From an uncultured Coriobacteriaceae bacterium (lineage in GTDB: Bacteria > Actinomycetota > Coriobacteriia > Coriobacteriales > Atopobiaceae): a stretch of 64,000 nt of DNA. The stretch lies in assembly GCA_902788705.1 (NCBI GenBank), contig CADALE010000002.1, forward strand, positions 62,001-126,000, read 5' to 3'. Below, piece by piece: positions 23,314-31,276 of this stretch. The notes beneath the pieces were generated by a model. The model ran no database searches. It worked only from the letters and a program-made list of their open reading frames with translations, and was not told the origin of the DNA. Every line of letters begins with the position of its first letter. The first letter of the stretch is position 1. The translations under genes and the position numbers were made by a program.

Positions 23314-24330
23314 CTAGAGCTCCGTGAAGAGGTTTCGCCCGGCGAAGTCCACGCGCAGGTTGCCAAAGACCACTTCGCCCTCAAGCGCCTGAATCCGCGT
23401 GGGGTGTATCACCAGGCTGATCTGGCTGATGGCGGCAAGCGGCCTCTGGTTCATCGGTGCCAAAGGGATGCGCACGGTGTTCGCGCCTTCCGTCAGCTCG
23501 CACTCCACCGCCCGGAACACCCGGTTGTCCCCAACCTTCAGCTCAACGGTCAGCGACTCGAGCGCGCCGTCCACGTTGTCCACGTCTAGGCACAGGGCTG
23601 CGTCGCTGTCAAAGGCGAGGTACTCGCGAAGGTTGAGCTCGTCCCAGAACTGCAGCGCGACCGAGGCAAACGACGGATCGTAGGGCAACCTGCCAAGGTG
23701 GAACGTGAACAGGAGGCGTTCGTCATCCGGGCTTTCTGTCAGCCTTTGGCAACGCACGATACGCTCTCGCGGCAGCCTGTTCTCGGGACGCTCATCGAAG
23801 TACGCACCCACCTCGGCGTCGTCCAGCAGCGACGTCTTCTCCAGCACCCCTCGGTGCACAAAGGCCGCATACTCGGCGGCGCGCACCTCAAGCGCCCCGA
23901 CCGGCCCGGCGTGGCCGAGCTCCGCCACCTTCTGCAGAAAGAGCATGAGCGACCCGACGTCGGTGAGGTCGGTAAGCTGCATCTCTACCAGCGGCGTGTT
24001 GGCCAGCGCCAGCCCCTTGTCCAGCGGCGGCACCAGCATCGGCTGGATGGACACGGCCTTGAGCTCGTCGAAGCAGTAGCGTTCGTACGCCGCGCCAAGC
24101 TCGAGGATGCAGTACCTGCTTGCCCAGTACTCGCGCGAGACGATGGCCACGAACAGGTCCGCGTTACGGAGGCTCTCGTAGATGGCCTCCTTGTAGTTGG
24201 CTCCGGGCTGGATGGATGCCTCCGACGAGCAGAAGACCGTGGCTTGGGGGTCAGCCATCCTGATGAGTTCGACGAGGCCGTGAATCAGCCAGGCGTTCTG
24301 GGAGGAGTGGCTGACGAAGACGTTGCTCAT
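23314..24330 (-). CDS. TIR domain protein with C-terminal beta-sandwich domain
   Basis: 338 residues from ATG at 24330 (AAAGGGA upstream). Residues 1-140 are a bacterial TIR domain: NVFVSHSSQNAWLIHGLVEL, then LRNADLFVAIVSREYWAS and CILELGAAY, where the Glu near 76 is the NADase catalytic position. Residues about 215-338 look like a galactose-binding-like beta-sandwich (LCLDVDNVDGALESLTVELK, then GANTVRIPLAPMNQ and VFGNLRVDF). TIR proteins cleave NAD+ or make cyclic ADP-ribose signals in phage defence. A TIR with this C-terminal partner is unusual; the sandwich could be the sensor. No partner gene is adjacent. Confidence 0.8.
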   Translation of the reverse strand: MSNVFVSHSSQNAWLIHGLVELIRMADPQATVFCSSEASIQPGANYKEAIYESLRNADLFVAIVSREYWASRYCILELGAAYERYCFDELKAVSIQPMLVPPLDKGLALANTPLVEMQLTDLTDVGSLMLFLQKVAELGHAGPVGALEVRAAEYAAFVHRGVLEKTSLLDDAEVGAYFDERPENRLPRERIVRCQRLTESPDDERLLFTFHLGRLPYDPSFASVALQFWDELNLREYLAFDSDAALCLDVDNVDGALESLTVELKVGDNRVFRAVECELTEGANTVRIPLAPMNQRPLAAISQISLVIHPTRIQALEGEVVFGNLRVDFAGRNLFTEL

Positions 24331-24454
24331 GGCGGTCCCTTTCCGGGTAGGTTGAGGCAATGATATACCAGGCTGCGGGCTTAGGGAGATGGTGGAGGCC
24401 CAGCTGGGAGCACTTCCGCCACTGACTAACACGTACCCCCAACGGCGACGCCGT

Positions 24455-25729
24455 CTATGATTTCGGTCGCTGTGGCACAGGCCGAGCTGGTCGCTCCAAT
24501 CTCGTGTTGCCAGAAGGGGTTGCAAGCGCCCTCTCAAAGAGGGAGAACTCGTCTATTACCTCCTGGGCAACATATAGCCCGCTCTTCCGGTTCTTGGAGG
24601 ACTGTACCAGCACTCCGTTTGCCTCCAGCTCCCGCACGGCCCCTCGTGCCGCCGGGTAGCTTCTTCCGGTGATCCTTGCAACCGAGGCTATGCTCACTAC
24701 CGGATTACCTGGGAGGGCATCCAGCAGCAGCTCAGCTGCAGAGTTGTGCCTGGGCCTCACCCTGTCGTCCCACTTATGTCGCAGCATCGAGATGCGCTCC
24801 TCGAAGGCCATGGAGCGGTCGCAGGCTACGATGGCGGCATGGCAGAAGAACACCACCCACTGGCTGAAGGATGTCTCGGCAGCTACGCCGTCTTCCTGAT
24901 CGTCGTAACGGAATGCCGACAGCCCTCTCACGTACTCATCTCTGAGGGTGCCCAGTACGAGGGAGATTGGCGCAACGGTATGAGGGCATAGCCCCCGGCG
25001 CTTCAGAACGATGTGGACGAGCGCCCTCCCTGTCCTACCGTTACCATCTGCGAAGGGGTGAATGGTCTCGAACTGCGCGTGTGCAATGGCGGCAGTGGCC
25101 ATGGCGGGCAAATGCGAATGCTCTATAAAATCCAGGAGGTCTTCCATCAGGGGCATTACCAGTTCAGGACGCGGGGGTACATACGAAGCGGCAAGCGGAT
25201 GGTACCAGCTACCTCCAATCCAATTCTGGGAATCCCTCAGGCTTCCTCCATAGGCCTCCAGCTTTGTCCCCCTCATCAATGCAGCATGCACATCTTGGAT
25301 GTCGGCCACCGATAGCCTGTCCTTCTGAGACACCCCCTCTATGGCCTCCTGCATTGCCCGAACATTGCCCATTACCTCAACCTCTATTGCGCTGGGCCTG
25401 CGAGAGACCCCAAGTTCGCTGAGCGCCTCGACTTCTAGCATCCTGCGGACGCTCATTTCTAGCCCCTCTATGCGAGAGGACGAAATAGCTTCCGACCTCA
25501 GCAACATGCGAGAGAGACTCTCGGCGGTGCTGATGTATTTTGCGCTTGCGTCAAGCTGGGTCATGCTCTGAACTGCTGCCTCACATGCGGCAGCCGCCTC
25601 TACGGAAAGACGGATGTCTGTACCCGCAAGCTTGTCGGGAACATAGGGATGGTATTGTCCCGACATGCGGTCATGCATAGTGGGGGCATCCGCGTCAGAT
25701 GTCCAGAAAGCTGTCTCGTAATGACCCAT
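24455..25729 (-). CDS. Fic family protein, class II, with C-terminal winged-helix region
   Basis: 424 residues from ATG at 25729 (AAAGG 6 nt upstream). The N-terminal autoinhibitory motif SSSRIEG is at about 83-89 and the complete Fic motif HPFADGNGRTGR at about 223-234. The tail from about 330 contains an HTH-like segment (VVSIASVARITGRSYPAARGAVRELEANGVL). Fic enzymes transfer AMP from ATP to hydroxyl groups of proteins; the inhibitory Glu-Gly motif places it in the self-contained class II. A possible upstream start at 25795 would overlap the repeated AACCTTTCTTTT pair. Confidence 0.9.
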   Translation of the reverse strand: MGHYETAFWTSDADAPTMHDRMSGQYHPYVPDKLAGTDIRLSVEAAAACEAAVQSMTQLDASAKYISTAESLSRMLLRSEAISSSRIEGLEMSVRRMLEVEALSELGVSRRPSAIEVEVMGNVRAMQEAIEGVSQKDRLSVADIQDVHAALMRGTKLEAYGGSLRDSQNWIGGSWYHPLAASYVPPRPELVMPLMEDLLDFIEHSHLPAMATAAIAHAQFETIHPFADGNGRTGRALVHIVLKRRGLCPHTVAPISLVLGTLRDEYVRGLSAFRYDDQEDGVAAETSFSQWVVFFCHAAIVACDRSMAFEERISMLRHKWDDRVRPRHNSAAELLLDALPGNPVVSIASVARITGRSYPAARGAVRELEANGVLVQSSKNRKSGLYVAQEVIDEFSLFERALATPSGNTRLERPARPVPQRPKS

Positions 25730-25732
25730 CAG

Positions 25733-25784
25733 AACCTTTCTTTTGTAATCTATTAAAGATAGTTTATTGGATAACCTTTCTTTT
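25733..25784. repeat. Two direct copies of AACCTTTCTTTT ahead of the Fic gene
   Basis: The 12-nt sequence occurs at 25733-25744 and 25773-25784, 40 bp apart. The gene-proximal copy contains the ribosome site of the Fic gene on the minus strand. The segment between them is AT-rich. They might be regulator half-sites, perhaps for the Fic protein's own HTH region (inference). Confidence 0.45.
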
Positions 25785-25853
25785 CGCAAGGTCATACGAA
25801 AGGCTGAAGATGACTTCGGTATGCGCTAGGGACACCCCCGTTGCGCGGCCGTA

Positions 25854-26186
25854 TCAGCGAAGGCCGTACATGCCACGAATGATGCCCATCACCTGCCGCA
25901 TGGTGGCATCGCTTGCATATCCGATAAGTCGATAGCCCCTTTGCACTGCATCGATGGTACGCACCATCTCGACGCAGGCAAACCCATGTATTCCGGCCGC
26001 ATCGATGGGCACGTGCAGTGGATATCCGTTGTCAGCCGACTGCACGGGGACCACCCCAACGAATGAGGACCGGGAGTTGAAGCCAAAGTCGGTCACCACC
26101 AGGGCGGGGCGGCGCTTCGCAGGTTCGTGGCCCACGGATGGGCTGAAATCCACCTCGATGATGTCCCCCTGCTCCAGCATGCTCAT
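25854..26186 (-). CDS. MazF/PemK-type endoribonuclease toxin
   Basis: 110 residues: QGDIIEVDFSPSVGHEPAKRRPALVV is the PemK/MazF start, VPVQSA carries the conserved central strand and CVEMVRTIDA the later one. These toxins cut single-stranded RNA at short motifs. The start overlaps the antitoxin stop by 4 nt (ATGA), the usual coupling. Expression should follow the palindromic operator at 26493-26520. Confidence 0.92.
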   Translation of the reverse strand: MSMLEQGDIIEVDFSPSVGHEPAKRRPALVVTDFGFNSRSSFVGVVPVQSADNGYPLHVPIDAAGIHGFACVEMVRTIDAVQRGYRLIGYASDATMRQVMGIIRGMYGLR

Positions 26187-26476
26187 GCCACGACCTCCGC
26201 ACCAACATCTTCGCCCCAGTCGCCTTCGGTGGGAACGTATGAGCCCTCGTATCCATCGAACAACTCGTCCATCGAGCGATACGGGGCGTCGGAGTATGAG
26301 CGATGCTGGTCGAGCACGGGCCGCAAGACGATGTAGCCGCCCATAAGGTCGGAGTGGTACTCAATCGTGATGGGGCTGCCGATGGAGATGCCCAGCTCGT
26401 CACAGATGGCCTTGGGAATGCGCACCGCGCGCGAGGTGCCCCACTCCTTGAGTTGCGTGCTGACGGCAGTGGCCAC
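26183..26476 (-). CDS. MazE-type AbrB-fold antitoxin
   Basis: 97 residues starting at GTG 26476 (GAGGAGG upstream). The first 45 residues are the AbrB/MazE DNA-binding fold: LKEWGTSRAVRIPKAICDEL then GSPITIEY. The acidic tail (EGDWGEDVGAEVV) should wrap the MazF dimer. It overlaps the toxin by 4 nt. Autorepression through the upstream perfect palindrome is expected. Confidence 0.9.
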   Translation of the reverse strand: MATAVSTQLKEWGTSRAVRIPKAICDELGISIGSPITIEYHSDLMGGYIVLRPVLDQHRSYSDAPYRSMDELFDGYEGSYVPTEGDWGEDVGAEVVA

Positions 26477-26492
26477 GTTTGCCTCCTCGCAT

Positions 26493-26520
26493 CGTAAGAT
26501 ATCTCTAGAGATATCTTACG
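26493..26520. promoter_or_regulatory. Perfect 28-bp palindrome, likely MazEF operator
   Basis: Each half is CGTAAGATATCTCT (and its reverse complement), giving 14-bp perfect dyad symmetry centred between 26506 and 26507. It lies 16 nt upstream of the antitoxin start codon, where the promoter should be. AbrB-fold antitoxins bind palindromes of this kind, so it is most likely the autoregulatory operator. Confidence 0.8.
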
Positions 26521-26656
26521 ACACAATGCGCAGGATGTCAACCTTGTCGAGAGTGCTCGGAGCATGCTTCAGAATCGGGCCTTAGCGCTTGACCGTTTGC
26601 TGGCCGTTTTTTGTATCATGAAGACGCAAGAAGAGCAGCCACGAAGGGAGGCCGAC

Positions 26657-27070
26657 ATGTCACCCCTTCCAATTGAAGACGGATACGGGCTGTTCGTAGA
26701 CACGGATGGGACGCGTGTCACGCTCGACAAGAGGGCGTGTGGGGCCGTGCGGATGACGCTCGGTGTGATAGAGGGAGGCAAGTCCTGCACCTCGGACGAC
26801 GACCCGCTCATCTCGACTGGGGCCGCTGCCGAGATGCTGGGCGTCTCTAGGCGCACCGTGACGCGCATCATGGATGCCGGCGATCTGCCCTTCGTCCGCG
26901 AGGGTAAGGGGCACCGCCGCGTGCGGCTGTCTGAGGTGTTGAGATACAAAGACAAGTCGGATAGACGCAGCGAGGTGCTGAGCGAACTGCGTGGGTACCT
27001 GCACGACGAGGGCCTTGAAGACATTGACTTTGATGGTGGCCATCTTGCAGAGTATCGGCAGGAGGACTAG
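26657..27070 (+). CDS. HTH (excisionase/MerR-like) antitoxin, apparently orphaned
   Basis: 137 residues from ATG at 26657 (GGGAGG upstream; the frame is open further left but lacks such a site). The centre is a winged-helix DNA-binding fold: ISTGAAAEMLGVSRRTVTRI then VREGKGHRRVRLSEVLRY. The acidic C-terminus resembles antitoxins that pair with PIN-domain toxins. TTGACC at 26589 and TATCAT at 26614 form a weak promoter (19-nt spacing). Only a remnant of a toxin gene follows at 27074. Confidence 0.8.
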   Translation: MSPLPIEDGYGLFVDTDGTRVTLDKRACGAVRMTLGVIEGGKSCTSDDDPLISTGAAAEMLGVSRRTVTRIMDAGDLPFVREGKGHRRVRLSEVLRYKDKSDRRSEVLSELRGYLHDEGLEDIDFDGGHLAEYRQED

Positions 27071-27073
27071 TCC

Positions 27074-27187
27074 ATGCTGCGGGTGATGATTGATGCCACA
27101 ATGCGACACTTAAGGAATGCCAGCACAGTGGTTTTACCTACTATCGGCAAGATAGAGAACAAAGTGTCGCTCCATCCCCGGGCATAG
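27074..27187 (+). pseudogene. Truncated PIN-domain toxin remnant
   Basis: A 37-codon frame starts 3 nt after the antitoxin stop and begins MLRVMIDAT, which matches the usual first beta-strand of PIN-domain toxins with the first catalytic Asp. After that residue the sequence enters an inverted-repeat element (GCGACACTT at 27103) and the protein similarity ends, with a stop at 27187. The likely history is insertion or deletion removing the rest of the toxin. The match is short, so this is an inference supported by position. Confidence 0.45.
27103..27170. repeat. Inverted-repeat element with nested hairpin
   Basis: GCGACACTT (27103-27111) and AAGTGTCGC (27162-27170) are perfect inverted repeats. 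Between them CTATC-GGCAA-GATAG (27141-27155) makes a second hairpin. It begins exactly where the PIN-toxin similarity stops. A related GTGACACTTTGCGACA occurs near 28800. It could be the end of a decayed mobile element. Confidence 0.5.
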
Positions 27188-27686
27188 ACAGTACTTATCC
27201 ACAATCCAGCACATTCTCTAGCTGCAGCTGAGTGTCAACCCTGGCGGAAGTGCTCGGATGATTACGTCAGGGGTACACCAACCATTCCGACGCGGTTGAC
27301 TCTGGCCATTGCTACCGATAGTTATCACTGTTGGTGAACCTAAAGCGCATAGTGCGTGAGTGGGGGTCACTAGGGGGCGGCGAAAGCCGCCCACCTCGCT
27401 TTTTGGCTCGCCCCCCATGGGGGTCACTCGGGTAAGCCTCCTTGCACAGCACGGGCTTGAGGTGATAGAGTAGTTCTTCACCTTATGTCTTTCGACCGTG
27501 CTGTTGTGTGCAACAGCCTGTAGAAGAAAGTACGCATTTGCATCGCAAAGTTGCAAAGGCTGCGATAGATTCGACTTCTTGTGATTGATTGAAGCCAGTA
27601 TAGAGCTTGCGCTCGATACTGGAAGCATCGTGGGATACAAGAGGACCTTTACGCCAGCTCTTCCAAAACCACTCAAGATGGCTTTC
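27188..27686. other. Gene-free interval between the toxin remnant and the RES gene
   Basis: A frame on the minus strand (27218-27703) has no ribosome site, no recognisable product and an odd composition, so it is not called. The interval contains GGGGGTCACT twice (27362 and 27421 region) and a strong GAAA-loop hairpin at 27375-27392. It looks like a decayed insertion region. Confidence 0.45.
27375..27403 (+). terminator. Strong GC hairpin followed by T-run
   Basis: GGGCGGC pairs with GCCGCCC around a GAAA tetraloop, and CTTTTT follows 8 nt later. It has the form of an intrinsic terminator on the plus strand, although the nearest upstream plus-strand gene ends 300 nt away. Confidence 0.5.
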
Positions 27687-28598
27687 TTAGCGCCCGCATC
27701 CAATCAAGCATTTCGCTACATCAACTGACGTCAAAGGGCTTTCGTTCGTCTTGATTTTGCATCCCAGGAACTTGAGCTTATCTATACCGCTGCGATATAG
27801 AGCGAGATTGTAATCTGAGCATGCTATTCCTGGCGCCTCCAGTGGGAGGAAGCATGAACTGTAGCGAATACCGTCAGGGGTCTTCTCCGCGAGAATGGCG
27901 CATATATCGTTCGTTAAGTCATGTAGATGTTCACGTTGGTTAAGGACTCCGAACTTGAATGGCAACTCCAGGCCGCCTCTCTCCATAACGCAAGAAAGGT
28001 CGCACAGGTCATCGAGGAGTATTTGCCCATAGCACCTATCGAGGAATCCAAACAGATCCGAGTTTCTCTTTTCACGGGAAGGGGCGATGAGGAGCGAGTT
28101 CAACACCATTCCGGCGATGTTATGCAATGTGTTCGTGCTATCTATGTGGAGGAAGCCGCCAACGACAATGTCTTCGCTGCATTCGTATGATCCGAGTGCA
28201 TATCGTTGTCCGATTGCAGTGTGGGTTTCAAGCAAACATACAGCTTCTGTACTGCCAAGATACATCGCCTCTTGGCCTTGTCGATTTGCTCGTCCTTGCG
28301 TCCGGTGGGGATTGGGCTCCCAAGCGCACGGGTCATCGAAGTTGATGTCCTGTTGATAGCTTCTGATACGGTATAGGCGGGTACCTTTGTGTATGCAGCT
28401 GACTCCAAAATCAAACTGTATACCATGCTGTTCAACGGTTATGTAATTACCCACGATTCCAAGAATGCTGATGGCATCAATTAGGAGGCTGTATTTTGCT
28501 TGCTCAATCCTTTCAGCATCCCCGCTTTCAACTGCCTGATTATATGCATCAATAGATCTTTGTGTGAAGCCATCCGTATATTCATCGCCACTATTCAT
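27687..28598 (-). CDS. RES-domain protein (NAD+ phosphorylase toxin family), no antitoxin seen
   Basis: 303 residues from ATG at 28598; a TTG at 28610 is an alternative and no clear ribosome site favours either. The RES core starts near 75: TRLYRIRSYQ with the conserved Arg, then GRANRQGQEAMYLGSTEAVCLLET with the conserved Glu, and later GIRYSS with the Ser. RES toxins degrade NAD+ and are normally paired with a Xre-type antitoxin; none is adjacent. The first about 70 residues resemble the N-terminal part of solitary RES proteins. Lower GC than the neighbours suggests transfer. Confidence 0.75.
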   Translation of the reverse strand: MNSGDEYTDGFTQRSIDAYNQAVESGDAERIEQAKYSLLIDAISILGIVGNYITVEQHGIQFDFGVSCIHKGTRLYRIRSYQQDINFDDPCAWEPNPHRTQGRANRQGQEAMYLGSTEAVCLLETHTAIGQRYALGSYECSEDIVVGGFLHIDSTNTLHNIAGMVLNSLLIAPSREKRNSDLFGFLDRCYGQILLDDLCDLSCVMERGGLELPFKFGVLNQREHLHDLTNDICAILAEKTPDGIRYSSCFLPLEAPGIACSDYNLALYRSGIDKLKFLGCKIKTNESPLTSVDVAKCLIGCGR

Positions 28599-28864
28599 GA
28601 CAACCACCAAACAACTATTCGAGGATTTCCATGCGTCTGTATAGTTCTTACCCGTTTCTGGGATGAGATCAACGTACCCGATCTTCGACTCGAAGCTCTG
28701 GACTTATACTGCCAACCGACAGGCGTGGAGCTGGCAATCCGTTGCGGCTGGTATCGTGCAAGCCCATAAGTGGTTATATGTCGCCCTATCCCTAGGACCG
28801 AGTGACACTTTGCGACAATACCGGACTCCTTTACGGCATGTTGTATCTCTGCAGCCTCGGGTCA

Positions 28865-29971
28865 TTACCTCAGGTAGAGGAGGAGCTTGCCAACCACCGG
28901 TACTCGCGATAGCGCACAGCAGATCAAGATTGATATCGTAAGCAGGCAGGCAAACAGTAACATCGTCTGCACTGGCATCATAACGGGAATGGACTTGAAC
29001 AGCGGGGACAGGACGATCTTAAATGGGAAGTGAACGAGGTACGTTGCAAACGAGTACTTGGAGACGAAAGCGGTTACTCGTCCCAGCGCGTTCCTGTCAC
29101 GGCCTCCGTAGGCTTGCCGTGCCCCGCTGACAAACCACTTGTCCGGCATCCTAGACATCAGCTCAAACAGCGCGAGCCCGCAAACAAATAGGAGCGCGTT
29201 GTCATACCAAATGTAGTAGCCATTGCCGATTCGAAACCTGGCCACCTGCAGCAGCACGCACAAGATGAAGGACGTGGCTGCGACGAATGTGCGGGTGCCC
29301 GAGCTTACCCTCATGAAGGCCCGGCGCTTCGCACACCAGCCCAATAGCAGGTAGATGCCATACACGTCACCGCTAAAGCCAAGGTTGAGCTACGGGGACA
29401 GCCCAACGGTGATGCCGGCAATCGGAAGGCATGCGTTTACAAGAGGAATAACGAATGCGTACGCCCAAGCAAACAACAGGGGCATCCTGATCGTGCGCTC
29501 ATCCAGCGCATGTAACGCGACTCCCATGACAGGAAGGAAAGAGGTACACGCCGACTATCATGGGCATGTACCAGAAATGACCCATGTCAAGTTTCTCTAC
29601 AAAGAGCATGGTGCGCAGAACGTTTTGAGTGCTGATTTCTGCGCCAGTTAGCTTCAGGACCGCCGAGTAGATAAGAATCCACGCTTCGCAGCACAGCAGC
29701 AACGGTAACCATCGAAACTTCCAAAAGTGAAGGCAGCGGGAATCGTCCCAGTTCTGTCGAGCAGGAGATACCCGGTGATGAAGAGAAACAGCGGAACACC
29801 GATTCGCCCGAGAGTAAAACTTGCAAACGCAAACACAACCGATCGTAGACTGAAGTGGACCATCACCTCCGGGGTCAGCCTGTATATGTTTTCCACGCAA
29901 TGGCAGAGGATGACCGTTAAAGCTGCAAACGCCCTCATGGCGTCAAGCCACTGAATTCTTTGACCTTCCAT
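28865..29971 (-). pseudogene. Broken acyltransferase family 3 gene
   Basis: Three frames must be joined to restore the protein. The start (from 29971) reads MEGQRIQWLDAMRAFAALTV then GVPLFLFITGYLLLDR. Near 29725 the sense passes to a second frame (AEISTQNVLRTMLFVEKLDM), and near 29535 to a third. The third also contains an in-frame TAG near 29390, between GLSP and LNLGFSGDVYG. The last part reads FVSKYSFATYLVHFPFKIVL as in intact family members. At least two frameshifts plus one stop mean it cannot make a full enzyme. It neighbours two intact paralogues, suggesting reduction of a repeated set. Confidence 0.85.
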
Positions 29972-30010
29972 GCTTTACTCCAAAGAATAGATGGTTGACA
30001 AGTGCGAGCC

Positions 30011-30129
30011 GTTAGTGTCGAAAAGGTTGGTGTAACGGCCGTTCCGTAGGGAGCAAGGCCATCACCTTGAATCGTCAATCTTCCCGTATCCTACGAAGAG
30101 GCCTTTACACCAACTTTTCCGACACTACC
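30011..30129. repeat. 119-bp element with 40-nt inverted arms
   Basis: Arm 30011-30050 (starts GTTAGTGTCGAAAAGGTTGG) and arm 30090-30129 are imperfect reverse complements over all 40 nt, with about seven mismatches. The 39-nt centre contains a further small hairpin CAAGG-CCATCA-CCTTG. No frame or target duplication is visible. It lies between the broken and intact acyltransferase genes. Size and long arms resemble a MITE, or a large transcription terminator. Confidence 0.8.
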
Positions 30130-30196
30130 CTGCATGCGCGGTAGAGTGTGGCGCCGCAGCTAGCCCGACGTCAAGACTGCGGAGAAATGGCAAAAG

Positions 30197-31261
30197 TTAC
30201 GGAACTACGTGACGAATGATCGGAATGCGTTTCAGCAGAAATGTAAGACAAGAGCAGAAAGAATAGACTGCGATTGCACCTGCAGTTCGCCAGATGATTG
30301 ATTGCTCATTTACTTTGATTACATGAAGTACAAAGTCAATCACAAACCAGTGAGTTAAATAGACTCCAAAGGTCAAAGAAGATAGCTTTTCACATAGCAC
30401 TCTGATACGTGTTGCAACCACGCCATTTCGCCAGTCAATTGATCTAAACATGAGAAATAGGGCACAAGACTGCATAACAGCTGGTAGATTCACATAGCCT
30501 TTGAAGATCCTATTAACGCCGTCAGATGTTGAGGTTATAAATACTCCAATTAGCTGCATTGCCCATCCTACAATACCAGCAATGTATACCCATCTAGAAA
30601 CGTTCGGGCTTGGTCGTTCATGGTCAATAACCCAACCAATAGCAGGATACATTAGATATCCAGCAACTAACGGTGGAGTATAAGCCTGGTTCCAAGTTAT
30701 ACCGAGAAGTGAACACGAAAACGGAACTGAGGACACAAAGAGTATCCCAATACAAGAAATGTACTTGCATGCTAACTCTTTGTTCTCAATGAGGGATAGT
30801 ATTGGAATCGATAAGTATATGGCAAACAGCGGCGGGAAGAACCAGTATACAGGGCAGTATCTATAGTTGATTAGTGCGCTGATAACAGCAGTAATGGACT
30901 TGTCATCACCGACGCCCTTCCACGGTACTATAATGGCCCAAACCAACGATACTATGCTCCATACAAAGAATGGTACTACGGTCTTCTCGACCCTCTTCTT
31001 CAAGTATACTAAGGTGCTCATTCTCTTTCGATAATCCAATAAGGTTACGCCGGTAATCATAAAGAATAGGGGCACGGCACAGAACAGAGTTGTCTCTATA
31101 ATATTCGATGTATACCAAGAACGTCCCTGAGCAGGACCAAACCAGAAGCATGAGTTGCAATGAAGGGCAACGACGGAAAGTGCCGCAAATGCATTAATTA
31201 CCGTGATATAATCACGATGCTGTTGTGAATCAGAATTGGCCATGATAGATGAAGTTCCCAT
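30197..31261 (-). CDS. Acyltransferase family 3 membrane protein
   Basis: 354 residues, about ten membrane helices, with the catalytic start region DYITVINAFAALSVVALHCN and PLFFMITGVTLLDYRKR. It probably adds an acyl group to a sugar of the surface polysaccharide made by this locus. The gene is AT-rich relative to the flippase and RmlB genes, pointing to a different source. The stop is followed 67 nt later by the 119-bp inverted element. A start at the in-frame ATG six codons on (MANSDS) is possible. Confidence 0.88.
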   Translation of the reverse strand: MGTSSIMANSDSQQHRDYITVINAFAALSVVALHCNSCFWFGPAQGRSWYTSNIIETTLFCAVPLFFMITGVTLLDYRKRMSTLVYLKKRVEKTVVPFFVWSIVSLVWAIIVPWKGVGDDKSITAVISALINYRYCPVYWFFPPLFAIYLSIPILSLIENKELACKYISCIGILFVSSVPFSCSLLGITWNQAYTPPLVAGYLMYPAIGWVIDHERPSPNVSRWVYIAGIVGWAMQLIGVFITSTSDGVNRIFKGYVNLPAVMQSCALFLMFRSIDWRNGVVATRIRVLCEKLSSLTFGVYLTHWFVIDFVLHVIKVNEQSIIWRTAGAIAVYSFCSCLTFLLKRIPIIRHVVP

Positions 31262-31276
31262 TTCCGTATCCCACCG

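Noticed and set aside
24455..27070. Prophage or integrative element
   Set aside because: Toxin-antitoxin-like genes cluster here, but there is no integrase, no phage structural gene and no attachment duplication.
27218..27703. 161-residue minus-strand frame before the RES gene
   Set aside because: No ribosome site, no recognisable fold, and it crosses a strong hairpin and direct repeats; it also overlaps the end of the RES gene.
27103..28820. Complete insertion sequence bounded by GCGACACTT-like ends
   Set aside because: A related sequence occurs near 28800, but no transposase lies between, and the right copy is not a clean inverted repeat of the left.
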